From: Lasiosphaeria ovina
Lineage: Eukaryota > Ascomycota > Sordariomycetes > Sordariales > Lasiosphaeriaceae
Length of the DNA: 64,000 nucleotides
Direction of reading: 5' to 3'
Assembly (NCBI GenBank): GCA_033439765.1
Contig: JAULSN010000004.1
Span: 1,188,001-1,252,000 of the forward strand
The notes under the pieces: generated by a model
Told to the model about the DNA's origin: nothing
The model's input: the letters and a program-made list of their open reading frames with translations, nothing else
Database searches by the model: none
Position numbers and translations under genes: made by a program
In this document: positions 10,814-22,394 of the stretch, one piece after another
Numbering within the stretch: the stretch's first letter is position 1
How the letters are laid out: each line of letters begins with the position of its first letter

Positions 10814-11431
10814 TTCGGGCACAAGTTATTCCGAGCCGTTTTTGCAGTCAGGCCTTAGTTACTTTTATCTTCGAGTGGAATCTGAAGATATGGTATCATC
10901 ATGTCTATTCAATTTCCAAATGTTATTTACGAGTATTCAAATTGAATGTGAAAGTTTGTGAGATATACAATCCAATCCATTAATGTTTGTTGCCATGGTA
11001 CCTGGGAACGAGGAGAAGATTATGGTAAATAAGCCGGCAGAGAAGGCCTTTAACAGATACTTTTGGAGAAGAGATAGACCTCTAGAATTCTAGAGTAGGG
11101 GTGAAACCCATATTGGGCAAGCCATAAGGAAATAAGGCCATTTAAATTTTGCAAAGTCCGCCGCTAACAAATATTCAGGGACTGGATTGTAAACTTATTC
11201 GCGCCATGAGGTAGGTTTGAATGGCCAAGGTGATCGAAATAAAAGGTGAAGGATGGGCTCATCAGAAGTTTGTGAGTAACTGGTTGGAGAGACAACATCA
11301 AATTAATATTGAAAAAGATCTATAGTTTAAAGATGTCTGTTGCCAATCTCCAATTTCTTGGCAACGGAGAGCGGCGCCATAAATTTGGCGGCAACGCGCT
11401 CAATTCCATCTGCGCCCACGACAAAGACCTA
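10814..11431. other. Intergenic, AT-rich
   Basis: Lies between the start of the CorA-like gene and the 3' end of the MFS gene. The 10860-11310 part is visibly AT-rich with many TA steps. No gene is supported. Confidence 0.6.
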
Positions 11432-13146
11432 TTAGATCGTGTACCGGAAAAAGGTAGCATTGTCTCCCTTCTCTCGCTCAGCCACCCGCTCCTCCTCGGT
11501 GTACTCGCTCGGAGGCTTGTACTCGCGGTCACGGCGGGCATTCTCGCGTCTAAGGTAGATGGTCATGAAGATAGACAGGGCCATGGCCATGATTTGACAG
11601 GCTAGGAGGGTAGAAAAGCCTTCGTAATACTTGGGGCCCTGCCTGGGGAGGAACAGATAAGCCGAGATGGTGCCGCCCAAGTTGCCGAAGCCGACGTGCA
11701 TGGCGATACCGACGCCTCGCTTCAGAGAGCCGCCAATGTTATTGCCGTTCCATGCCACACCCTGCGGCACGTTCGGGTAGATGCCCGACGCAAGGAAGAA
11801 GGACCCGGCGTACTTCACTCCAGCAGTCTGGCTGGCCAAGAGCATAATCAGGCCGACGATACTGTAGTTTACTAGGTCAGCTGTGGACGACCAAAAGGGT
11901 ACTGAATATGTGAAGAAAGTAGGTCAAGACTTACGACATGCCCATGAAGAAGATCATGAAGAGACCACGCTGGCCAAGCTTGTCGGCCAGGTAGCCAGCA
12001 CCGACGCAGAAGACGCAAGCGACCACATATGGCGGGACCGTCATCAGCTGGGCCGTGTTGTTGGTGTAGCCAAGATCGCGGATAATGGTCGGGAGGAAGA
12101 GCGAGTACGAGTAGAGCCCGGTGTAGACGCCGATGGTGATTAACATGTGCACCCAAATCTTCCAGTCCTTGATGGCATCCCAGAAGTACTTGGTGGCGAA
12201 CTCATCCGCGAGCGACGACCGATCGCGTTTTAGGCGTGCCTCGACCTCGACACGCTCCTCGGAAGATAGGAACTTGGCTGTGCCTGGGTAATCATTCATG
12301 ACAAAGTAGGCAATAATGGCTGTGTAGCTGATTAGCAAGTGTTGGTGGGAAAAAAGGCTCTTGACATACCGATGACAAAGGTGAGAATGCCTTCTAGGAT
12401 GAAGATCCACTGCCACCCATTCAAGCCAGAGACGCCATCCATCTCGACAATGCCGCGGGCAAGCAGACCTCCGAAAGCCCCAGCCGCTGTGGCGGCCGAG
12501 AAGAAGATGGCCATACGAAGACCACACTCATGGCGCTTGTACCACATGGTGATGCTGTGTGACTGCCAGTCAGTAAAGTCCTATTTCCAGAAGCCAGCCC
12601 TTGTAGTAATGCCAAGCAGGGCCCCCCAGGCGTAACGTACTAGTAGGTGATGCCGGGGAAGAGACCGCCCTCGGCAATGCCCAAGAAAACACGGGTAGCC
12701 ATCAGGCCAGAGTAGTTGTGGACGATGCCCATGAGAGTACAGCAGATGGCCCAGGCCACCATGATGCTCGGGATCCAGACGGAAGGGCGAAACCGCTTCA
12801 TGGCCATGTTGGAAGGGATCTCGGCGGCAACATAGAAGGGGAAGAAGATGGCGAGAGCGTCATTGTACTGGAGCTTTACGGAGCTGAGGCCAATATCTTT
12901 CTCGAGCTCGTAAAGGCGGGCATTGCCAATGTTTGTGCGGTCCAAGAAGGACAGGAGATACAAGAGGGCCAGGAAGGGGATCAGATGGATATCGATCTTG
13001 CGCATCAGCCTCTTGGACGCGGCCCCATCCCAGCCGGCGCTCTCGACGCTGCTGGTCGTGATATCGCGTGAAGCCGCCTTCTCGTTGTTGACGCTGTCCG
13101 ACTCGGTAGTCGGGACGTCCTGAGCGGGCACCTCGGCGGAGCCCAT
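11432..13146 (-). CDS. MFS transporter, anion:cation symporter (Dal5/Tna1-like)
   Basis: Four exons on the minus strand: 13146-12641, 12554-12370, 12319-11935 and 11861-11432, giving 501 residues with consistent phases and short introns (86, 50 and 73 nt). Features of the fungal ACS family are clear: a cytosolic N-terminus, RKIDIHLIPFLALLYLLSFLDRTNIGNA spanning the start of TM1 (the DRTNIGNA box), FPFYVAAEIPSNMAMKRFRPSVWI, then GLFPGITYYITMWYKRHE after the first splice and a C-terminal half with VAWNGNNIGGSLKR. Members import vitamins, allantoate, nicotinate and similar organic anions with protons across the plasma membrane; the substrate here is not predictable. I use ATG 13146 because the 57 upstream codons are low-complexity Pro/Ser and contain no helix; an ATG-initiated extension cannot be excluded. 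Confidence 0.88.
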
Positions 13147-16100
13147 GGTGAGAGAAGCCGGGGAGTGCCGGGGAGACTGAGAAGGCAGGGGACTGAGATG
13201 CGGGCTTCCGGAGGTGAGACCCTTGAGGCGCGGAAGCTCTGCAGTGCTCCAAGAAGTGAGCAACTCGTCGGTTGGGAGGAGGGACGGAGTGTGGCTGGGT
13301 AGGCAGGGTGCCGTCACTGGCTCATCTTATACACGGTCTGTCGATCTCGCACCCTCAACACGCGGACGGACAGGCGCCCACGCGGTCGACATGCAGTGAG
13401 CAGCGCTACCGCTAGCAGTCGGGGCCGCATTATTCTGGCAATTCGTCCAAAGTACATACAGTACACAGTATGCGTGCGATGGGGACTGGCCAGGGAGGGC
13501 ATGCTCGGTCTCATTCCCAAGGTGCCTCCCACCCCCGGCTCAATGGTTGGCAGTGCCCAAAGATAGCGCGGACCGAGTGGATCAGGCTGCAACCGTCCCA
13601 TCTTACTGTATCCAGAGGATGTTAAACAAGGGTGGAGGGGTGGGAAGGAAGAAACAGGGTTTCAGCCATCAGGGTCCGTAATCTGCATTCGACATTGCTG
13701 AAAAGGAAATGCGGTTATTTTGTCGGGGAACACAAGATCTATCCTGGGACGCACTGACCGAACACCAGAACCTCAGCAGGGTGCACGTACGTGGTACGTG
13801 TACATGCGGTACTCGAGTGTTGGTGGCCCCCGCGAGCTGCCAGTTGACTTTCAAACGCAGCCGGTGTCAGCGGGGGAGAGACGCTGACGATCGGCCAGCT
13901 TGGTTTGCTGCTCGCTGCTGCTATGGGCGACGCCGCCAAGCAGTCGGCCGGCACGGTCTGATATGGATCTGCAGCCATGTTTGGCTAACTATGTGGCAGA
14001 CCCAAGAGCAGAGTGCAGAGTGCGGACTGCAGGACGGAGTTCTGCAGCGGTGCAGACAAGGAGGTACGGAGGTACCTTGCTGGGCTGGTGTCTTGTTCGT
14101 CGAGGAGACCTGAGTTGGTGGCCGGAGAGGAAGAGGGGCATGGTCCCGTTAATTCACCGGCACAAGCCAAGACATCTTGGCGGCAGGGCCCCCTTTTAAG
14201 GAGCTCGAGGCAGGCCGTCGGCGTTGCGATATTGATTGGACACGGAGTCTGGACCGAACGCCACCAGGAGCCCGGATCTGTGCAAGTGGTCCGGCTTGGC
14301 GGGCTCGGGCTCCCACCATTGGCCAGCTCGCGACCCACTGTGAGATCTCGGGGGACGACCACCGGCCCCAGGCTCGCCCAGCCAACACCACCCCTCCGAG
14401 CACGCTGCCCCAGTGTCTGCACTGCCATGCCCAGAAATGCCCAGCAATGCCCAGCACGCGCGAAGGAATCCAGCGGCCCTGATGCCGCTCGCACGTGGCT
14501 GCCACCAAACTTAGCGGCGGGTGAAGGTTTCGGACAGAAGGATAAATTCGAGCTCATCAAGGGGCATGAATTGTGGCTGCTTTGGAGGAAGTGCGACGCG
14601 TTAGATCCGAAGGGGGTAGGCGCCGGTTGCTGATGTTGGTGTTGATGCTGATGCGGCTGGCGATGGCGCCCGCCGACCGACCGCCGCGCGCTGGCTTATG
14701 CCAGGCCAACACCCTTTTCTCCAATAAGAAGAAAAAACCGTCCGAGCCATGACGATCAACAGCATTCCCCGCGATCCTAGCTGCCGTTTGTCCGCGACTC
14801 CGCTCTCTATGTCCAAAAATCTAGTGAACACGAGGACTTGAAGCCGCTAGCGATGCGACCTGGACAGAACTTGAAAAGAGACCTGAGGTAGTTTCGACAC
14901 GTCGAGTGCTCGACTGCTTGGGTTCGGAAATGGCGCCCAGTCAACGAACGGGTCAATGGAAATGCGTGCGAGGTCGAGCATGCCAACCAACGACGAGGGA
15001 AAACTCTGCTTGCCCAAGCGAGCTAGCGAGGGAAAAGTAAAGGGCTTCTGGAAGGCCAATCGTCGATACCCGTCGGGGGTTTGTGCGGTGGCACAGACGG
15101 TAGGTAGGCTCAAAAGGAAAGAAGAAAAACCCGCGAGCTGGGTGGGGGAGGGGTTTCCTTCGTTCCTTCCACCAAGAACGAACCTGTCTCTGTGTGCATC
15201 TTTTCTTCCTCACCGGCATCTAGATACAGATGCGTTACTTATCAGCAGCGCCGCAGGAGTGCGTTGTGCCAAAATACTGCAAAAGTCGGTCCGTGAACTC
15301 CATAGCTCGTTGGTTCTTGTTGCAATATTATTTGAAGCAAAAAGGTCTAGACCCTCAAGCCTCAAGAGACTATCGCAGTGCGACAGCGTCTTCCCGCTCC
15401 ATGGATGTCCAAACTCCAAACTGCCTGGGCGGTGATTAGGTGATTACGGGAGAGCCAGGAAGGATCTAGACACTGTGCCACTTCCCCAGATTCCGGCCGG
15501 CTCTGGTAGCGGGCTCAATTCTCCATTTCCCCTCCCCCAAACCTCCACCGGTGGGGGGGGGGGGGGGGGGGCCTCCACTAGCCTCCACTCTCAGCTCCTG
15601 CCCTGTGGAAGCTTGTCCGCTTTCGTCGCTGCCATGTCGTGCGTTCGAGATCCAAACCCAGGGCATCCATGACGACGCATCCAATTCTCTGTTTCCTCCT
15701 TTCTCTTCCATTTCCTTTGGATCGCGTTTCCTGCGCCAAGTCGCGCTTCATTCCCCGACCCAATTGGCGCTCACTGGTGGCCAACGCATGCACGGCGCTG
15801 GCAGATGAATCGAGAAACGGCCTGGTTACAGCGCCCACGTCTCCCGTCCCCGTGCCTCAACAGCTTTGCGGCACTGTGCCCACTGCCCAGAGTCACCATC
15901 ACTCAGAGGCTCCATTCCATTGGCAAAGTCGCAGCAGCGTGCCTAGCACAGCAGAGTCGGAGGCACGGGATTTGTGATAAGGCCAGCGTCCACTGGCCCG
16001 TTCTGGTACCAACCCAATAAGGAACACATCCAGGGAAGTTTGTACCGACTGCCAACTTACCAAGGGTTTGTTTCCTTCGGATTGCCTCGAGTTCGGAGTT

Positions 16101-19100
16101 CCAGGTTCTGCAGTTGCTTGGGGGGCACACTTCTTGCCCTTCCCGGCGCTTGGTGCGCGTTTATGCACACCAAGTCAGCAACTCAGCATCGACTGCCGTG
16201 CTGCTGACCACCGCCGTCTCCAAAAATGAGAGGAGCAGAGCAGACAAGAACAGGAAGAGCCCCGAGAGCTGCCTAGGTCTGGGCGTTAATATTAGCTCAT
16301 CTGCAGCACACCAGTGCAAGAAAATTTAGCGACCAGCAGCCGCACTTGCACCGTTCTGGCAATAGACGTTTGGAAGTAAGCGATGAGTAAGGTCTGTCTC
16401 TTATCGCCCATGCTCTCCAGACTGTCGGCTGCCGTGTTACTACACGTGTTCTGGACCGCAGTGTGCCGACTCCACTTACACCAGGCACCATTCAAGAGTC
16501 AGGATGGTAATGGATCTTTTGCTCGACATTTCGATCCCCAGCTTGCCAGCGTGGCATGGCCGTGGCCTTGTATGGCTGGCAGGTCTGGGCATCCCCGCGT
16601 GTTGGTTGCTTCTCTCCCTCCCGAGCTACTTGCTGACGGGTCCGGTCCCCGCTGACGGGCTGCGGCGAAGTTCTCGGGAGCGGTGTCACATTCCAGCACC
16701 CGTGTGGCGTAGCAGCGGCTGTCACTTTTATCTTCTCAAAAATCTCGGATTCTATCTGCAGCCACTTTGAGGCCAAGGAAGAGCCCAAAGGATCAGGAAG
16801 CCCACTAATATCCGAGGTTGTGCTCCTCCCCCCTTTCCCTCACTAGTGACGTCCGCCGAGCGTGCTGTGCTTGCTGGTTCCTGGGTAGAAAGTCTTGACG
16901 GTGGTGTCGCCAAGGTCTTGGTCTGGTTCTGTGGCGCGTTGAGCGCTCTAGTGCCGATGTCTTGGTCCTGCTGCAGCAATCCTTCCGTCAAACCACATGG
17001 CATTCGATCTGACCAGCCCCGATTGTCCCGGGATACTGCAGGTTCAAAATGTATTTTGCGAATACGAGTGTGGTTGGGAGTGAGATTGATCAGCAACCGG
17101 CTTCGACTTCGGGATGCTTCATTATCTCGCAGCTTTGGAAGGCCCAAATTCACCTGCCGAGTGGGGGGCGATGGCGTCAATGCCCCTTATCTCGTGCCAT
17201 TAGCTCGCCGCAACCACCGGTGTGAGTTCAGGGTAAGCCATGCTGTGTTCCCTTTGTTTTTTTCACTCAGCTTGTGGCGTCCAATTGCATACACTGAATA
17301 GAAGGCCCCCACGATTATACACCCGAACAGCGTGGCATATGCACCTGAGCTGACAATACTCCGACGCTTTCACACTGCTTCTCTCCTGTAAATATTGTCT
17401 TGGCACCCATTTCCCCTCTTTGGTCATGCTGGACAACGGCCCGACTTCATGCCTTCACCCTTGAGCACCAAAGACTTGTCGTTCAAGGCAGCAACCAATT
17501 CAGCACAACTTGACCCCAAATAAGGCTCCTATTGGGAACACAAGCGACCCGCCTGCGTCTTTGCAAAGGCCCCAGGGTATAGACGAGCCTCGTATGCCTG
17601 CCATGAAACCTGGGTGTCGGATTTCCCCAGGGCAGTGGATAAACGAGCGTTGCATTGATTGCCAGAAACAAACGAGCCCAAAAAGAAGCGAATGTGACCA
17701 CTTCCACTCTATCTCGTCGGCTCGACTGCACCGCCGGTTAAAAGGGCTTGCAGAGGCTGCCAAGACCTCATAGCACCGGTTCCCAGCAAAAAGACACGGA
17801 ACCTGTGCGACCTTCCCAGGCATTTCCCCCCACCAGCTCTTCGGCCGACCCTTTCCTCTGGGCGCGCTCTTAACGATGGGCTGGCCCACGCTGCCCTAAT
17901 AGGCTCTTCTCCCATATTGGCATGGCAATCTCGAGGGGGCGTTTCGGGACCCAATGGTAGAGTGTCTATCGTATTATATGCATAGTTCTCCCACCGGTGA
18001 GTGGGTGCCATCAGTGAGCACCACGAGCGTGATGAATCGGGCGGCTCGACGATTCCTCTTGGCGGCCAGCAATATCGCGGGAGGATTCGCTGAGGGTTTC
18101 ATTGTTACGACTGATAAGAATGCGGTCCGCTGGGTACGCGTACGGTAGTTGGTTGACGGTAGACGATCGTCGTGGCATTGGCTGGGTGCAGCCGTTAAAC
18201 GACCAACGCCGTGCTAGTACTTCTCTTAATCTCGGCAGGTGTTGACCTGATTTATCTTTGTTTGAACCACTTCATCCATATCACTGCACAGCTTCTAGGC
18301 TCGGGAAACAGCTAATTTGCTGCTTCGCGAAGCTATTGCGGTTAATTCGTCAAGCCACGCACGAACTCGGTAGGTTGCTCAAATTGATTCGACTTCCAAG
18401 TCAAGTATATTAGGGCAAGAAGCTTGATTATCCCGGCCGGGCACTTACTGAGTAACCTGGGTCCAACATTTACTTGGCGTTCGGTGTGTTGTAAAGCAAG
18501 CTTTGTAGCTCTTGGCACGTAATGAAACGAGACTTCCGTCTCACCCGCCGAGTCGCTAGCTATGTAAAGATTGTCATATATATATATGTTGATCCCGTAG
18601 GTCTTAGATAAAACGTCTTTGGCTGCTCGTCGGTCCTATTCATGCCTGTAGCTGAGTTCACGTTTCGCCATTAACGAGCTGTGAGTGATGGCAGTGTTTC
18701 CGGTGACAAATTAAAATCGCAAAGAGAAAGTAATAGAATGGATTATCAAGTAGTGGCTTTCCCACACGCCTTTTGCCGTATTGGAGCCTATATTCTTCTG
18801 CGTCCAACGCAGAGATATGTAAAGATCGACGCCGCCTGTGGCGTTGTCAAAACACAGATAAAAAGAAGTAAACATTCGATGAGTTGGATCTACCGTGGTT
18901 CCATTGGGATTAACGCTGCTTCAAATATTGTGGTATGGGAGCCCTTCCCTAATTTAGTTCCTCTCACAATTTGTACAAGTCAGACGGACTGGTTATAAAG
19001 CCAAAAAGTAAATAAAAAGATTGAGTTGATTGTTGCCTCCTGAAATAAATATACCGATTTATTTCTGTCCCTCTTGCCGAATTAATTACGTTTGCCCTCT

Positions 19101-20076
19101 CTACCCTTTCCACTAGAACTAATTAACTAAAAAGCTGCATTTTCGAGCTGTATAACGGAGTTATGATAAGGAGACAAGAAGAAGGCATCTATCAAAAATA
19201 GCAAGTATGAGATTACCAAAGCTTTGCCAAGTTTTATAATACGGTATTGCTTCGTGGAGGAAAAAGGGAGCCGGATCGGTTAATGATAGTTAGGTGTGGT
19301 GTAATGCGCTCTTTCGTACACTGGTCTGAGGCTTTTATTCTTTCCCAAAGAGACCACTAATTGCCTGGTAATCAATTATCTATATTTCTACGTGGTTGTA
19401 TACACCCGGAATTCGGGCGCGGTGGGCTAACGTTGTAGATAAAGGAGTACGGGTTAGTTTTTAACCAAAGCGTTGAAGAGCTCTATGAAGTATGAGATAT
19501 GACTTGTTTACCTATCTTTCTCTCTTTTTGATAGCCAACTCCCTCATTGTCAAACCACAGTAGACGTGTCAAGACGAGTCAAGACCATGATAGGCTTCAG
19601 AGATTTTCCTTAACCAGGACCTGTAAGCACCGTACTGGGCCTTTCAGTAAAATAGGACAGCAGCACGCCCGGCACACTAGGCTTCTAGTTGTGTCGTATT
19701 TACGAGATCCAAAGAGAAAGAGAGTTAATAAGTAATATCGTTTAATAACTACTTAAAATATGAGATAATGAGGTTTTTTGTTATTGAACCCCGGTGTACA
19801 CGAAAAGCCGCTACTCCTATAACCCGGCCAGATAGCCGACACTAGCGAAACCCCGCCGCCATGCTCATAACCAATTCCAGAAACGTAAATATATATATTA
19901 AAAGAAAGTACCCCAAAGGATGATAAAGAATAATACATGAAGAAAAGCGGAGAGAAAGAAAAAACGACAACGCCAACGCTGCCAAAACATAAAAGAAGTA
20001 GCCATAAAGAAACACATTAGTCATAGAACAGCTTGTGTGCTGCGACGGTGAGCTGGAAAACAGGAGAAATAGAGGA
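13147..20076. other. 6.9-kb gene-poor stretch
   Basis: No reading frame here has coding character or a family motif. 13.2-17.9 kb has ordinary GC content with overlapping random frames of up to 206 codons on both strands. 18.2-20.05 kb is AT-rich with many TA steps and has no long frame. A 19-nt G run lies at 15553-15571. The left end must contain the MFS promoter and the right end the 3' region of the Clr5 gene. A non-coding transcript is possible but nothing in the sequence shows one. Confidence 0.55.
15553..15571 (+). repeat. Poly-G run of 19
   Basis: Uninterrupted G homopolymer preceded by GT and followed by CCTCC. The length may be uncertain in the assembly. Confidence 0.85.
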
Positions 20077-22394
20077 CTATTCAGGCAGGATAGCATCCTC
20101 AATCTCGCCGACGCCCTTAAGGTCGTCCCGGATCCAGTCCTCGCGCTCGGCGGCGACCTGGTCGGCCTCGGCGTCCTTGTGCATATCGCGCAGGACGGCC
20201 TCGAGACGGACCAGGGCGTCGATGGTGTGACCGCGGCCGCCGAGGCCCTTCTCGATCTCCTCGATGGTGGCGGCGTGGGCGTCGCGGTAGCCCTGCTCAG
20301 CCTCCTCGAGGCGGCCCTGGGTGTGGCAGCTCTCGGCCCACTCGCGGTAGAACTGGAAGGCCATGCCGCGATACCGCTTGGCCTCGTTGAGCATCCACGG
20401 GTCGTCGAGCAGCGCGCGCGCCACCTGGCCCGCGCGCTCGGGCATGCCGTGGTAGTTGTAGAACATGGCCAGGTTCATGCGCACGCCGGCGTGGCGCTCG
20501 TCGAAGCTGCCCAGCGCGTCGAGGTCGGCCAGCATCTCGGCGAACATGACCTCCTGGGCCGCGACCGCCGCCGGCCCCGTCTCGAAGTTGCACACGCCGC
20601 AGATCAGCAGCTCGATGGTCTTGACGTGCAGGCGGCCCAGCAAGCGGCTGCTCGCGTCGACCAGCACGCGCGTGATCTGCAGGCTGAGGTGGTCCGTCAT
20701 GGTGCCGGCGAGCACGGCCTCGCGCAGCATAGCCCACACGGCGGCGTGGGGGCGGGCGCCGGGCAGCACCGTGGCCAGGTCGGCCAGGTGGCGGGCGAGC
20801 TGGGTCTCGACCCATCGCAGCTGCGGGCCGGCCTTGCGGATGTGGAACAGCACGATCAAGATGAAGGTGATGAGGTTGGGGTCCTCGGCGCCCAGCGACC
20901 GGCCGTCGATCATGCGCGGCAGCTCGGCGAAGCAGATGCGCGCCAGCTTGACGCCCTCGGCGCCGTCGCGCGTGCCGGGCTTGGCCAGCAGCGGCGCCGC
21001 CACCTTCCACCGCTCGTGGAACTGCGCGATCAGCTTGCCCATCTCGACGCCGCCGGGCGTCGACAGCTCGCAGTCCGTCTCGGACGCGAACACCCAGCGC
21101 CGCGACTGGATCGAGCCCTCGAAGTAGTCGTGGATGGTGCGGTACGTTGACTCTTCCGAGAGGAGTGCGGCGCTGGTCCCGCGCGCCCCGAGCTCGCCGC
21201 CCGCCTTCCAGCGCCGGTTGCTGAGCCCGAGGCCCGTCGGCCGTACCGCGGCGGCGACGGCGCTGGTGGCCGTCCCCTGCAGCAGCGACGCCGACAGGTC
21301 GCCGGGCCGCATGCGGTACTGCCGGCAGCGGTTGCGAATGTAGCGCTCGACGCGCTGCGCGTCGACGTGCTTGCCGTTGACGAGGAACACCTGCTGCGAT
21401 GGCGGCTGCTGCTGTTGCTGTGCTTTTACTAGCTGCTGCTGTTTGTTGTGTTGCTGCTCCTGCCGTGTGCTTACTGTTGTCACGGTTGTGGTTGTGGTGG
21501 TGGTTGTCATTGTCGTCGTCGTTGTCGAGGCCTCGGCTGGTTGCGCGGCGGCTTGGCGGAGCACCTCGGCCACGTCGGCGGCTTTGGTGTTCTTCCACAG
21601 TCCCCAGCGCTTGAAGCGCGTCTTGTACATTTTGGGTCTATTCATGGGGTGGCAAAGGCTCGGTTAGCTGGCTGGGTCTGGTCTGCTCCTGGGTGTCAGG
21701 TGGTTTGCTGGGGTTGGGGGTGGGGGGCTTACGTCGCGAAGAAGCCGTGCTCGCGCGACATGTGCTCGACGAGCTGCCACAGCTTTTTGTTCTCGTTGAC
21801 GTATAGTTGTGTGATGGTTGGCCGGTGCAGGTCCCAGTCATCGTCCGACGCCCACTTCTTGCCTCCGGCGCCCGCCACTGTCGCTGCCGCTGCCGCTGCC
21901 GCTGCCGCTGCCGCAGGCTTGGGTGGCGCTCGCGCAGCTCCCGAGCTTGCATCTGTGGCGGGCACGGCTGGCGGTGCGACAACCGCAACTGCTTCGGTGG
22001 GAGCATGCGCCGAGCCCGAGCCCGAGGCCGATACCGACGCAGGCGGTGATGCTGAATTGGAGGGCCCTCGCAGGCTGCCTGCGCCGGCAGTCAGGGTAGC
22101 CGTAGTTGCAGACGGCGGTGTCCAGGTGTCGGCGTTGGCTGGGGCGGGGACGGTGGCCATGGACATGGCCGAGACGGATGTGGACAGGGCGTCGGTGAAG
22201 TTAGGTAGCAGAGGCAGCGTCATGGCGGCGGCGGCTGCGACGGCCTCGGCGTCGAAATCCATCAACTCGCTAAAGTCAATGTCGGGCACGTCGGCGAACG
22301 AGTTCATATCGCCGTAGTCCCATGACTGGAGGTGCTGGTCGCCAGGCGCAGGGACAGCCATTGTGTAGTGCTGGTCAAAGACGGTGGCCGGCAT
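20077..22394 (-). CDS. Clr5-domain protein with helical-repeat C-terminus
   Basis: Two exons (22394-21733 and 21637-20077) give 740 residues. The intron splits the Clr5 domain: exon 1 ends with DWDLHRPTITQLYVNENK.. ..SREHGFFAT and exon 2 continues PKMYKTRFKRWGLWKN, the complete Clr5 signature of fungal proteins related to S. pombe Clr5. An N-terminal region of about 200 residues is acidic, then Ala/Ser/Pro-rich with a poly-Ala run, and resembles a disordered activation-type segment. After the Clr5 box come Thr- and Gln-rich runs (codons around 21400-21530) and then a long alpha-helical part with TPR-like pairs, for example GMPERAGQVARALLDD and GRLEEAEQGYRDAHAATIE. Clr5 is linked to heterochromatin silencing in fission yeast; filamentous fungi have many paralogues of unknown role. 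A nuclear regulatory role is inferred only. Confidence 0.85.

Noticed and set aside
13985..14633. Overlapping frames of about 190-206 codons on both strands
   Set aside because: No start context, no motif, and both strands equally open in a GC-rich stretch.
18681..18998. 105-codon frame in AT-rich DNA
   Set aside because: Codon use unlike the other genes here and no similarity to a known domain.
20035..21150. 371-codon plus-strand frame
   Set aside because: Antisense to the Clr5 gene; exists only because GC-rich coding sequence avoids stops on the other strand. Composition is His/Arg/Gln/Ala noise without motifs.
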